Shown: positions 1 through 10,982 of the stretch, piece by piece | Numbering within the stretch: the stretch's first letter is position 1 | Layout: each line of letters begins with the position of its first letter | Source of the DNA: Sanderia malayensis | Lineage: Eukaryota > Cnidaria > Scyphozoa > Semaeostomeae > Pelagiidae | Assembly (NCBI GenBank): GCA_013076295.1 | Contig: RQOL01000616.1 | Location: forward strand, 2,046,001 to 2,110,000 | Direction: 5' to 3' | Length of the DNA stretch: 64,000 bases | Notes under the pieces: model-generated | What the model saw: the letters and a program-made list of their open reading frames with translations, nothing else | Database searches by the model: none | Told to the model about the DNA's origin: nothing | Program-made: the position numbers and the translations under genes

Positions 1-72
1 TGCTCCTCCGCAGAGGTGTATCACGATACGGAGAAAGAACGTTACTTCGTGAATGGACTCAATTTTAAACAG
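1..72 (+). CDS. possible exon fragment at left edge
   Basis: Frame 1 is open from the first base and reads as ordinary protein (CSSAEVYHDTEKERYFVNG and on) up to a possible donor CAG|GTTTAA after base 72, or to a stop at 76-78. No family is recognisable from about 25 residues. The donor is weak and the reverse strand is also open here, so this may be chance. It could be the end of a plus-strand gene lying to the left. Confidence 0.2.
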
Positions 73-744
73 GTTTAAACAAATTCACATAATAAATAAT
101 TATGTGTCAAAGGATCACATGGTTTTTACCATGGCTTAACTATCCAATCAAACTTTCTCACAAACGGCCGACTGTAACTTTCTCACTCTGAGACCACTGT
201 AGCATGCGCGCGCATACGAAAGAATATGAGATGGCGAGTTTTGTATTTGTAACACATTTGTAAACACTGAGCTTGCAATCAACGAGGTGTCATGCGACTA
301 AAAAATAATAAAAATATGGAAAACAGACTCACCGCTGAAGTGATCTAAATAAAATTTAAAATTGCTCTGTCAGTTTTCTCTTCTCGATCAATTAAACACC
401 ACAAGGAATTGGTGAAATATAGTGAAATCTACAATACAAAGGTACAAAGTTCAATAAATGCCAAAAACCTTCAATTGGAAATATAAATGCGGGGTGAATC
501 TCCTTTCCCTGGGGACTAATGCCAACAAATTTCCATTACACTTATGACAGGCTTTTCAATAACAATAACATTATTTCAATAACAATACGCTATTTGGGGC
601 ATGGGACACTATCATCCCGGTGCGTCAAAATTTATTATTCTTCCCTTGTCAAGCCTGTTTTTAAACTGTCTACTTAGCTACTGGCAATGAATAAATGTGT
701 TGAATTTCATAAATATCACTGCTTTTCATGCGTTAAGTTATGAG

Positions 745-800
745 AATGGAAGTAATGGGTTGTGCTCAATTAAATGGAAGTAATGGGTTGTGCTCAATTA
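745..800. repeat. 28-bp direct duplication
   Basis: A 28-bp unit beginning aatggaagtaatgggttgtg occurs twice head to tail, at 745-772 and 773-800, with no visible difference. It is a local tandem duplication in non-coding DNA. The stretch 79-937 around it shows no other supported feature except a CG-rich run at 201-216. Confidence 0.8.
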
Positions 801-937
801 AAGAACCTGCAAAATAAAATAGCACCACCCTAATGTGAACCAGCGTGTGTGTCTAGACAAACCCGCTCTGATATATTAATGTTATGGTATTTAAAATACA
901 CTTATGTGGATTAACTTCATATCAATACAAAAACTAC

Positions 938-1242
938 CTTCAGATACCATCAATAGGCGACCTCTTGGCTGATGAGTTCACTCAAGATTGCTCCAAAACA
1001 AACTGAAATACAGCAAGTTTCAAACCAGTAAGGCCTAGCTGGACGAACTGCCACACCTCCTTAAAAGCATTTGGCTTGGCCTGGCATTTATCAACCATTT
1101 ATACCAGACAATTTTAAGCAATTTTCCTTTTATAAATACAACAATTACCACATAAGAAGTGAATGCACCTATGTACAAAAATACACAAATAAAAACTTAC
1201 CTGCATCCATGAGTTGAGCAGCTTCTTGGTCTCATTTTCCAT
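938..1242 (-). other. possible spliced non-coding or leader exons
   Basis: On the minus strand a perfect donor (ATGCAG|gtaagt) ends a block at 1201, and a good acceptor (tgtatttcag) opens a 65-base block at 938-1002 that ends with a donor GAAG|gtagtt. Splicing the two gives only short open frames: MENETKKLLNSWMQ is followed by a stop seven codons into the second block. This could be a 5' leader of a gene to the left, a long non-coding RNA, or chance. Confidence 0.25.
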
Positions 1243-2700
1243 GTCATGTTCTTGTTCAGCTGGGCTTTATTTCTGCCTTGCCTGGCCTAGTAGCCACGTT
1301 CACGTACTGATGCTGACTTTGAATGAATTTTCACACCTGTTTAAGTGTCACAAGGGAGCTTTTGCAGCTTTTCAATTGCTTTCAAGGGACATACCCACAA
1401 GCCTTTGGAACTTCTGAAACTTTGCTGCTTTAATGATATCTTTCAATCAATATTCTCTTTTTGTGAAATAGTTACCAATTAAGAAAAAAAAGAATTTAAA
1501 ACGCAATATACAACCGTAGCAAAAGCCCCACATACATACACGTTTTTTATAAGAAATGGCTTTATAAGAAACTCACTAATAAAGGCAAAAAAATTTAAGA
1601 AACTTCCACTGGTAAATAAAAAATAACTGAAAGAAATTTTTCAATTTTTATTCTTGTTTGAAATATACAGATAATAACAACTGTGCATGGTTTTACGTTG
1701 AGCATGATTGTATCAATATCAATATCAATGAAGTAGATATGATGCTCATTGATTAACGTTAGATTAGATATACAACTATATTAAATATGATAGCTACCAA
1801 GCATTACTCTCTAAAATAGAGTGGAGTTTATGATTTTTCATTGTAGCTATGGCATCATTATTACTTCTATTACTAAATAGCAATCTGCACAAACAGATTG
1901 GTTATCGATTCCTGCTTACAGCCAATTTCCGCCTGACTATTAAGATCCCTATGTTATTGCAAGGAAATCTTTATAATGCGTCAATTGATCAACAATGAAT
2001 AAGGTTTATCTATACACTTTGTGTTTCGCTATGGAAGCGTGTATATCTCCACTATGCAGTGAATCTGATCTTCTTACTTACGGACTCTTAGGTTCCATAC
2101 ACGGAGCTTAGGATAATCAAATGAAACTGCGGGGAGCCTAGAACAATTAAAAAACCAACACTAATTCAAGACCTTTAATTTACATTACACTCACAAAAGG
2201 CCCAAGAGGTGACCAGACAACAACGATGAAGATATTCTCAAACTCAGAGATAAATGGCAAAATGCTATTACATAGCTTGTTAGTTATGCTTGAATCATGA
2301 TCAGCTAGAAGTTTCAAAGGCAACACAATGCCGACTTAAGCAGCAAGGAAATCGTAATGAAATATAACGCAGCAATAAACCATAACACTTCGGCTAGCAC
2401 AATAAAAGCGTTAGAGAAACAGGATTGACCCAATGTGATTAAACCTACAAATTGGTTACACTTTACATATACTTAATTGGTTACAATCTCAGGGAGTTAG
2501 TGTTCGCCTAATTGGCTTTTGTGTGCGGCGACAAAATTGTGAGGTTGAAGAAATATATTCGGTTGCCCGTTACATTCTCTAATGACGGTTTCTCTTCGAA
2601 ACGCTATTTAATTTTAAGCTCTTCAGTCCAATGAAAATACTGTGTAGCATTTTGTGAAATCTTGTTGGACCAGAAAAAACAGTTTAAATGCAGGAATATA
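1243..2700. other. AT-rich non-coding stretch
   Basis: I see no supported gene, tRNA or repeat array here. Around 1540-1610 there are fragments of the taagaaac / gtttcttata motif that is concentrated at 5.8-7.2 kb, so old copies of that element family are likely. Short open frames have no recognisable content. Confidence 0.5.
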
Positions 2701-2889
2701 TACAGTCAACTCTGTCTAATTCGAACACCCTGGGGAACCGTGAAAATGTTCGAATTACAAAAAGCTCGAATTATAGAGGCTTATTTCATAAGAATTGGTT
2801 CTTTGGTGATCCTTGAAGGGACAGAAAATTTTGTTCGAATTAGGTAGAGTTCGAATAACACGAGCTCGAACTATGCAGATTTGACTGTA
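2701..2889. mobile_element. MITE, TA-flanked, Tc1/mariner- or pogo-like ends
   Basis: The element begins TACAGTCAACTCTG and ends TTGACTGTA, so the two ends are inverted and each carries a TA, as expected for a TA target duplication. Inside are repeats of the subterminal motif TTCGAATTA. It has no coding capacity at 189 bp. The same terminus occurs at 34962 and, inverted, ends at 39441. The superfamily is inferred from the TA flank and the CAGT start. Confidence 0.75.
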
Positions 2890-4371
2890 GACGTTTATCT
2901 TGTTGCAAAGAACCGTATCAAATGCTTTGCCTTTGGGCTAAGACGAAATATCTGACTATTTTAAAGACAACAACCAATTAAAATATTCGAGTTGAAGAAC
3001 AAGGAAAGTACATACATAAATGTGACCTGTTGCACTTATAGTAGCATAGCAAAGGAGCTAACGCCACAGTTCTTGCTCAATATACAACGGGGTGGAGGGG
3101 GGGGGAGGGGGGGAAATCAGGGTTGAATTAACCAATTCTAGTTTAGGCAAGAATTTTTACTTGTCTCTTCGAGATCAAGCGCTGGAAACTAAAACAGTTG
3201 GATGAAAAGGAAGCGGCAAACTTGAAAGGTTCCATGCAGTAGATGGGTTCTCACGACGCTGGTTTACTGGTCAAACCGACAAATGAAAACAGAAACATTT
3301 ATTCTAAAAGCAAACTTTTTAATTTATCGAGCTGTTTCTGAGAAACATTGAAAGTACTACAGCCGACAACTCTTTTTGGTCGAAAATTTCCCACAATGAA
3401 CACCTCTTTGTGAAATCAAGCTTCGCAAACAGATTTTTATGACAAACAAGAACATTGGTCACAGGGTGTCCGCTATAAGAAGGATCCATAACTCGCGCAT
3501 TATCAAGTGTTTAAGGTAACCACGATGTGTGGTATAATCGATTCAACTTGTGGTAATTCATACCCCCGGATTGACCATCCAGTCAATTGCTAAAGACGTA
3601 ACAAGGTCAATTTCCGAGGAGGTAAGCTCGTGAAATTTCTTGCTACAATCTCAATATATCTACTGTATTGTAACAATGAGCATTGTTTTATCCGCGAGTT
3701 TATAACAACAGTCTACCCCCGTAAAATGTAATTACTTGTATTGGGTTGAAATAATGGATCGCTGAGCTACCGGGTGTAACTTTTCTGCCGAAGCTCAATA
3801 TTCTCAAAAAATTTCGGCTTTAAACTTGAAATTATTCTCAAACCAATCCTTGTTTCGCTAAGATAAATAAGAAATATTGCTAGCTTTATTCATACATAAT
3901 TCATAAAATTTAGACAATTCGAACTGCGATATACTTATAAAAGTGCATGCAGGGCAAATTTTGTGACGTAATTGTCCTTGTTGCCCTAGGGCAAGCGTAA
4001 TTTCATTGCGATTAAGAACAAGAATCATATTATGGTCTTTAGTAAGTTAAGTTTCTTAAACAAACACGCAAATAGGCCGATTTTTATATTATCAGTGTAA
4101 GTTTAATTCATTTTTTATAAGCAAACAGCAGATTGATTAATACAAGGGCAGATGGCAACAATTAGTTCAAACAATCAATTCAGTGTACAAATTTCAAAGT
4201 TGCTTCAATAAAAACATCCTCTTATATCTACAGCAATTGATCTACCGATGTAGCTATACAATTGTGTTTGGTTGACCTAACCAGAGAGCAGAGCAAAGCG
4301 CCAGGACTAATGCAACGGAAAAATAATCTTGTATATGGTCTCAACACAAGGCCGAAGCTAAGCACTATTTT
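2890..4371. other. non-coding stretch without supported gene
   Basis: Apart from the G-rich run at 3089-3114 I find no feature here. Open frames are short, stop-rich and show no domain. Confidence 0.5.
3089..3114 (+). repeat. G-rich run, potential G-quadruplex
   Basis: A stretch of G4-TGGA-G9-A-G7 type on the plus strand has enough G-tracts to form an intramolecular quadruplex. No gene start is visible nearby, so a role is unknown. Confidence 0.6.
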
Positions 4372-4699
4372 CATAGGCGCCGACTACGTGGGGGCTTGGG
4401 GGCTCAAGCCCCCTCTGGAAATTTCTATGGGGGGGCTCAGCCCCCCCTGGGAATTTTGTTTGGACTGATAAAACACGTTTATTTTATTGAAGAAACACTA
4501 ATCAAAGAATTGAACTGATGATACTGTAGACCATGATGTTAATATCTTTTTTATTGCAATGTTTTGTGTTTTATTATACATAATACATATGTATATTGTA
4601 CGTTATTAAAAGTGACAGGGAGTTTTTCTACCTTTTTATTTTCCAATTTTTTTTTTAATTTTGAGCCCCCCCTGGGAAAAATAAAAGTCGGCGCCTATG
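4372..4699. mobile_element. hAT-type MITE with 8-bp target duplication
   Basis: Perfect 14-bp inverted ends CATAGGCGCCGACT / AGTCGGCGCCTATG bound a 328-bp element. It is flanked on both sides by the direct repeat ACTATTTT, an 8-bp target duplication typical of hAT transposons. Just inside the ends are G-rich and C-rich runs (gggggcttggggg and gagccccccctggg). No transposase is encoded. Perfect ends and an intact duplication suggest a fairly recent insertion. Confidence 0.85.
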
Positions 4700-5860
4700 A
4701 CTATTTTAAAGTAAAGACCATTATTAAGTACGCAATAATATAAGCCAAGACTTGAATATAGCCTTATTTGATAGCTTGCCGTGGGTTTAACTATCTGGAA
4801 AAGCTATACACTTGGTCTCTGTGGGGAATGGGGTGTATGGTCTACCGCATAATGGCCATACTTGGTAAATGGCGAGTTGTCTGTGAGACCCACTGTATTC
4901 TGACAGACCAATTCTCTTCCAGGCGGGCACAGAAAAGAGCGACCACACTGGCCAGAAGACGATTCAACGATAATGCTTGTCTTAGGCCAAACAGCAACAG
5001 CTCCAAAAACAGTTCGTTTACACTCGGCAAGGCTAGATAAACAGGTAACCTAATCGAAGCTAAATTCGCATATTCAGAAATCAGCCTAGTAATCTACACA
5101 GCTCTTGGCTTAATCGGGTAGTTTTTTCACTAGATTACGGGCGCAGCGTTGTGCAAATACAAACATGTGTCATCGATCTGGCCAGCTCAAAGAGCAATGC
5201 CGACAAACTTCGAGGTCACCAACAATTCCGCTCCACAAAACTCGCCACGCCGAAGGAGAAAACAAGCAAGCGATCGGGTCAAGCAAAACATTAATGTTCA
5301 GTACCGACTTAAACTAAGCCCGTATATGGATGAGGCCTTCCTATGTCCCAGATCAGAAAACAGACGCCCTGATGATGTATATTGATTGCAAATAGAATGG
5401 ACTTAGCATCTACTCTCATTATACGGTTTTTTCTATTCGTATAAGGCGTACGTTTCTTTGATCTGGCTTCCACCGACAGACACAAAGCCTAACACAGCAA
5501 AGCACATCTCGGAATCTTTAACAGTTCCTAATCAACAAAGAGATAATGGACGGATATGACCTTGTACTTTAGAATACACGAATTTATTTTAAGAAACTGT
5601 TTACAAGAAATTTGAAACTCAAGGAACTTTCAGGAACTGCCTTGAAAAGGGATGAAGTAACTTTTCCAATTCCTAAATGTTTGATATGCGCGCGGGGTTA
5701 AAACGTTTTGGGAAATTCGATAAAAGAACTATGGTCTCGTATTCGTGAACGCTTCGCAAATGAAACTTGCCCAAAAATTCAGCCGCTTTCTCGAGAAATT
5801 TAAATTTGCAATTTTTACATTTTTGTACCACTCAAAATCAAGAAAACTTCTAAGAAACTG
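4700..5860 (+). other. stretch with weak open frames, no supported gene
   Basis: Open frames at 4768-5040 and 5149-5385 (plus) contain Arg-rich stretches such as SPRRRRKQASDRVKQN, and a CAG|GTAACC donor-like site follows the first at 5045. Neither has a recognisable domain or a convincing acceptor and start together. I treat both as unproven. Confidence 0.25.
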
Positions 5861-6264
5861 TGAGTACACGTTTTTTTTTAGCTCAAGGTCTAGTAGTAAA
5901 AGTTTCTTAATTTTTGGCCACATTTTAGTTCTAAAAGTTTCTTAAAAGTTTCTTAATTTAATGAAAAAAGTTGTTGTGAAAACGAAGAAAAAAACGTGAA
6001 TGTGGCAAAATATTAGTATCATAACAAAGAAAAATCGTCAATGCGAAAAATCGTCATGTGGAGCCGACAATGTTATGCTTTGCACATAAAACACACTTAC
6101 TGTAGTTGACATTTGTTGAATCTGTGAGGAAAAAACGTGTTTCCGAAATTTCGAATGTTTCTTAAATATTTCCTTGTAGTTCTAAAAGTTTCTTAAATTT
6201 TAGGGCGTCTAGATCTAGGTTTCTTATAAACCGGTTTCTTATAAAAAAAAAAGCGTGTACTCAA
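5861..6264. mobile_element. inverted-repeat element of the gtttctta family
   Basis: The left end (gtgagtacacgttttttttt) is repeated in inverse at the right end (aaaaaaaaaagcgtgtactc). The interior is dense in the motif aagtttcttaa and its complement. There is no coding sequence. A related copy lies at 6776-7146, and scattered pieces occur at 1540-1610. The superfamily is unknown. Confidence 0.55.
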
Positions 6265-6775
6265 TTCTCGGAGGAAATTAAGAAACTTTAAGTAGTAAAA
6301 ATGAGTGCTCAGAAAAACAAACCACCAGGATCAAAAAACTTCAAGCAAGAACTTATGAACCAAACCGAATGCTCAGTCGTTTTCTCAAGTTTCTTATTCA
6401 AACCTCGTATACTTCTGTACTGAACAATATAGAGTGTTGTTCATAAACATTATGTACTTCAAACGAGGCCAGAAATCTCCCATAATAAGGGGAATCTCCA
6501 AAAAATGATTGACAGACGAATACTTAGGCTATAGTCCCTGATAGTCTGATGCATTGCAATAATTGTAAATGTAATAAATGCATTTGCTAGGGGGTCTGAG
6601 TAAATGTTGAACTTGCCTTAGGAGAAAGTCAAGCGTGTATAGATGTTGTTAAAGAATCTTCAAGTCTTTACAAATATTATTTCATCTAATTCAAATATAA
6701 ACCTGGTCACATATTATAATTATTTATTTATGGTGCTTACGTTACAAAATTAAATTGCCTATCGCTTGAGCTAAA

Positions 6776-7146
6776 TACACGTTTCTAATATAAGAAACCC
6801 AGTTAAAGCTTCGCTGGTAAAAGGCTCTTAATTTTGGAACATTTTTGGCCACATTTTCCCAGTAAAAGGTCCTTAAGAGTTTTATCATTAGATAGTGAAA
6901 AAAACGTCAACCATAAGTATCAAAAACAATGGAAAACAAGTTGAAAATAAGCTTAAACTAGAAACATGTACCTAGCTCATATTTTTATGTTCATTAAATC
7001 AAATTGGTTTTCCATAGTTCACACAAGCATCAAATATCTAAAATTTGCTTTGTATTTTTTCATTTAAAAGTGCAATTTTGTTACATTTGTTGACCTTTTA
7101 CCAGCGAGTTTTTCATACATGAGTTTTTTATGAAAAATACGTGTAA
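6776..7146. mobile_element. second copy of the gtttctta inverted-repeat family
   Basis: It starts tacacgtttctaat and ends atgaaaaatacgtgta. Near-inverted inner motifs (gctggtaaaaggctcttaat, then gaccttttaccagcgag) support a fold-back element. It shares ggccacatttt and the cttaa motif with 5861-6264. It is non-coding. The 3' side, 7147-7704, is AT-rich and probably holds the 3' UTR of the minus-strand zinc-finger gene. Confidence 0.5.
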
Positions 7147-7704
7147 TGTTTTATTGTTCAATGAACTAAAATAACTTAGATCACAGCACAGTTCCCTTCC
7201 AATGAACACCATGAGTTAAGATGCCCAGTTCCTTTATTGTGAATACAATATTTTACAAGCACACACTACAAGCACATTATATATATTAAACAAATATACA
7301 TACACATATATTTGTGACCATTCGCAATTAACAATTCCATTGTGATTTCATAAATAACTTTCAAAATAAATAGTTTCAAATTCAATTCTGTCAATTTGGG
7401 GACGTCACGCAAATTACTACTTGTCCGAAATAAAACAATCGGCCTTGGCTGTTAATATATCGTGTCTCCTCGGTTGGCAAATTATAATACTCGTTGTCAT
7501 CCTACTCGGGATGTTGTTGAACCGAAAAACGAATAATACTTGTGATGACGATTCTTTCGAACTCACAGTTCCCTTTGCATTGTCATTGGGGTCTGGGTAC
7601 GAAAATAACAAACAAGCCTCGATTTCAGATTGGAGAATGGCGCGAAACTTTGCAAACAAATCATCGGTTGTTGTTCCCGGGATATTCCGAGTTTTATCCC
7701 TGAA

Positions 7705-10012
7705 TCACTCGTTACCCATAGCCGGCAATATGACAACTGGTTCGGTTGAATCGTTGAGTAAGAGTTTATTCTCGTCATTTCGGTGTCGTCGGTGATGTTT
7801 GCGAAGGGAACTCGGGTCAGTGTAGGATTTATCGCAGCCTTCGTACTTACATCGGTATGGTTTTTTCTCGACGTGAGTTCGGGTGTGTTTGAATCGGTCG
7901 CTGGAATTCGCGTAGCTTTTCGTGCAGCCGTCGTACGGGCAGACGTAAGGCCGTTCGCCGGTGTGCGAGCGCATATGTATCTTAAGATTGTCTAGGCGGG
8001 CAAAACTCCTTTCGCAGCCGTCTACGCTGCAAACGTGAGGTCGTTCTCCCGTGTGAATTCGCAAATGAGTTAAAATTTTATACCTTGCGTCGAAAGACTT
8101 GCCATCACGAATGCAGCCACTCCACATGCATTTGTATTTCTGCGGCTGCGTGGGTTTCGCATGTTGACTGGTTACATGAAGTATCAAGTCGTCCTTTGAT
8201 AGGAAGTGAGTGTTGCAGCCTTCCCATTGGCAGCTGAACAGCTGTGGAACTGTCAATACCTGAAATGAACGAAATTATGGAGTAATAGCACATTTAATTT
8301 CAACCTTCTTATATCTTATCATTATCAAATCATTGCACTTTTGTTAATGTGAATTTTGGGCACCATAAGACTTTCATTGTTGAAAAATTATAAAAATAAT
8401 AATAATTTATAAACTCACTTATAAAAAAAATGTGTAAACAATAATATGAAAGCATAAGCACAGTAATAAATCTCATTAAATAACAGGTTTATTATGCACA
8501 TTTTTTATAAAAAACTAACCCCCAAAGTAGCAATGTGCCAATTTTGTTGACAAGTCGATAGATTTATTTCACTCTTTTTATTTCATTTTTTTTAAATTTC
8601 TACTTTTTAGCAGCTTCTCAAGTTTGAGGATAATTAATACAAAAGTTTCTTCACTTTGTGACATCTTAAAGGCTAATTTTTTATAGAAGGTGTCCTGTAG
8701 ACCCAAACATGTGTATCAAGATTCCATACTTCATGGCAATTGCATAAAAAAGACAATCCATTAATAATAGGTAATGCAAAAAATGCCAACCTGCTGTGCA
8801 GATATGACCGTAGCTGGACCTTGGGTCACAGTAGATTGCAGTGAACTGGTGCTGTACAACTCAACTTGGAAGAACGTTGGCTGATCTTCGTTCACATTAT
8901 CTGTAGCAATTGCATTTTGATGATCTGCTACATGTTGGTACTGGTATCTTTCAATGCCCATCTCCTTATCGCCACAAGGTATTGGCATTTCAGACTACAA
9001 GAAAGAAGAAGATGTCAAAATATCAAATCTATTATTTATCAATTAATTAAATTATTCATAGCTCTGAAGTAAAATTGTACATATACCCTCAAACCTTCAA
9101 GTTTCAAACATAACAATTTTTGATAGCATATTAAGTGTTGGTGCAAAAAGAAGACCCAATTTAAGTTATTCTATATTACTATCAATGTCACCTCAATGCA
9201 CAAGTCAATTGCAAGTGTCACTTACACCCCGTCAAATTTCAAGTACAATGCATCTACTCTTGCCCTTATTTTACAATTCGACCTTACCCCTGCTGGAGTA
9301 CAGATCCCCACAACTTATTACTCACCACAAGATTCCCTAATTCGATGTTATTTGGATCTTGCGCAAGCACAACGATAGAGCTTCCTGTGCCCAAGAACTG
9401 CAGACTAGGAGCAGTATCGACATTGGATTCAATCGAAGAAGACGAAGCCATGACAGGCGAAGAAGAGTTTACCGTGGCTGCTTCGTCAGTGGCATTATTC
9501 AATGTTGACGAGTTCAATGTACTGTTATTATTTCCCTTTTCAAGAACATCCACGCTATAAGACCTATCATCTTTCAAGTTGGAGTTATTCCGATTGGACT
9601 TTCTGCCATAATCGGATGTCATTGCTGCCAAACAATCAACATTTCCTTTCGGTAGTTCAAGATTCGACGACAAACTTAGGCCAATATTTGTTCCACCGAC
9701 AATGCTCTCTTCTACTGAAGGATTAATTGATACAGAAGACATTTCACTCGCTTCGGATATGACACAGTTTTCTACTTCGTCATACTGTCCATCGTGCAAA
9801 GATTCCATGAGAAAGTTAGATTTATTTTCGTGTGAAGATGGCACTTGTGCTTCGTGTGGCAGTCTAGAACGAAATTCATCTTCATCATCTTCTGGCCTTC
9901 CCTCAATTAAATCATCTCTCGCAGAAGACCTTCCAAGACGACGTTCAGCTTCAATCTCTTGATGGTATTCTAAAATCATGCTGTTCTCCAAAATCGGAAA
10001 GTTCTTCTCCAT
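7705..10012 (-). CDS. GLIS-like C2H2 zinc-finger transcription factor
   Basis: Coding exons, 5' to 3' on the minus strand, are 10012-9326, 8994-8791 and 8259-7705. They join in frame for about 481 residues. The last exon carries five C2H2 fingers: C307-H330, C341-H367, C375-H397, C405-H427 and C435-H457 (approximate). Finger 2 has the stretched spacing of the GLI/GLIS/ZIC class ([17 protein letters not shown]). Fingers 3-5 read [31 protein letters not shown] and [10 protein letters not shown], closest to GLIS. The 229-residue first exon is low-complexity, Ser/Asn/acidic and probably disordered. Such proteins bind GLI-type DNA sites in the nucleus. The intron 2 donor is an unusual GTTGGC. GLI or ZIC membership is less likely because finger 5 has the CKYEGC form and TDPSSLRKH. 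Confidence 0.88.
8417..8515. repeat. small inverted repeat in GLIS-like intron 2
   Basis: The arms ttataaaaaaaatgtg and cacattttttataaaa face each other about 60 bp apart. It is probably a small MITE or a fragment of the 5.8-7.1 kb family. Confidence 0.4.
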
Positions 10013-10666
10013 ATTTCATCAAATTAACACTACATTTGGATTTGTCCTATTCTATTCTGTCCAACTCCACTCACACTCACACAAAACAAATCTTTGCATT
10101 GTGAATACGCAGCATCTCGGCCAGCTTCTGCGCAGGTAAATTGAACTTTGGCTGGCATCGAGTCTTTAGCTGCTATCCAAGTCAACAACATACATTATAA
10201 GGGTCGGTGCAGCTAAAGTACACGCTCCACCCCCCCCCACAAAATTGGGTGTGCACCCCTGATGCCAGTGCCCGTGGACAAGGCAAGCGGTAAAGTCATT
10301 GCAAAAAATGTTATAAAATGGCCGCAAGATCTACACCATCTACATCTATCATAATCAGTAAAGCCCGCAATGGGTATCACACTGATGAAAATGGTTATCA
10401 CACTGATGAAGATGGCTATTTCTCCTAATAATACGTCCAACCCCACCATCGACGTGATAAATGAAGTTACGCCTTTTCGGAAAAGAGTATTTCCTCTAAT
10501 AAGCGCCCTGGCGTTTATAAAATATTTTGCAGAATTATTTGAACAAAACAGTGAAAATGTAAGAATTAGTTCGCACTTTTTAATTTTAGGGTGGACGCTT
10601 ATTGGAGGGGGCGGTTAAAAAAGGGTGTGCGCTAATTAGAGGAAATACGTTAATAGGCAAAGGCCC

Positions 10667-10692
10667 ACGCAAGTTGTCATGACAACTTGCGT
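10667..10692. repeat. 26-bp perfect palindrome
   Basis: ACGCAAGTTGTCA is followed immediately by its exact reverse complement. It lies about 300 bp upstream of the SEFIR gene start, next to a second inverted repeat at 10700-10740. Confidence 0.9.
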
Positions 10693-10699
10693 CATTGAA

Positions 10700-10740
10700 G
10701 CATGAATGTCCTTTGACAACTTGTCAACTGACATTCATGC
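10700..10740. repeat. nested inverted repeat
   Basis: The 11-bp arms GCATGAATGTC / GACATTCATGC enclose a second inverted pair (ttgaca...tgtcaa). With the adjacent palindrome it makes a compact cruciform-prone block and re-uses the word gacaactt. Confidence 0.85.
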
Positions 10741-10982
10741 ATTCAAGACGCCCACAGAACGAGAATTTACGTCACGTTCATACAACGGCTGTCCAAAGAC
10801 GGTTCTTACAATTTCAATAGCATGGTTATTTTACGCATAAGAGACCTTTGAAAACTGCTCAAGCACAGCATTCATTTATTGTAATGAACTCCGGAATGTG
10901 ATCTCAATCTAATCAGATGAGAGACGCTCAGATGAAAAACAACGAAAACGGAAAACGTTCCATACAGCAACTTGGTTGAACG

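Larger units (their letters stand above)
10013..10982. promoter_or_regulatory. intergenic stretch between divergent GLIS-like and SEFIR genes
   Basis: The two flanking genes are transcribed away from each other (minus from 10012, plus from 10983), so both promoters must lie here or upstream of unseen leader exons. The stretch contains a C9 run near 10229, the palindromes at 10667-10740 and partial copies of the cgcttatt/gggggcg MITE near 10590-10650. I see no clear TATA box. Confidence 0.4.

Noticed and set aside
7421..7795. Plus-strand open frame of 124 codons starting with hydrophobic residues
   Set aside because: It lies over the 3' end of the minus-strand zinc-finger exon and its 3' UTR, and has no independent start context or domain.
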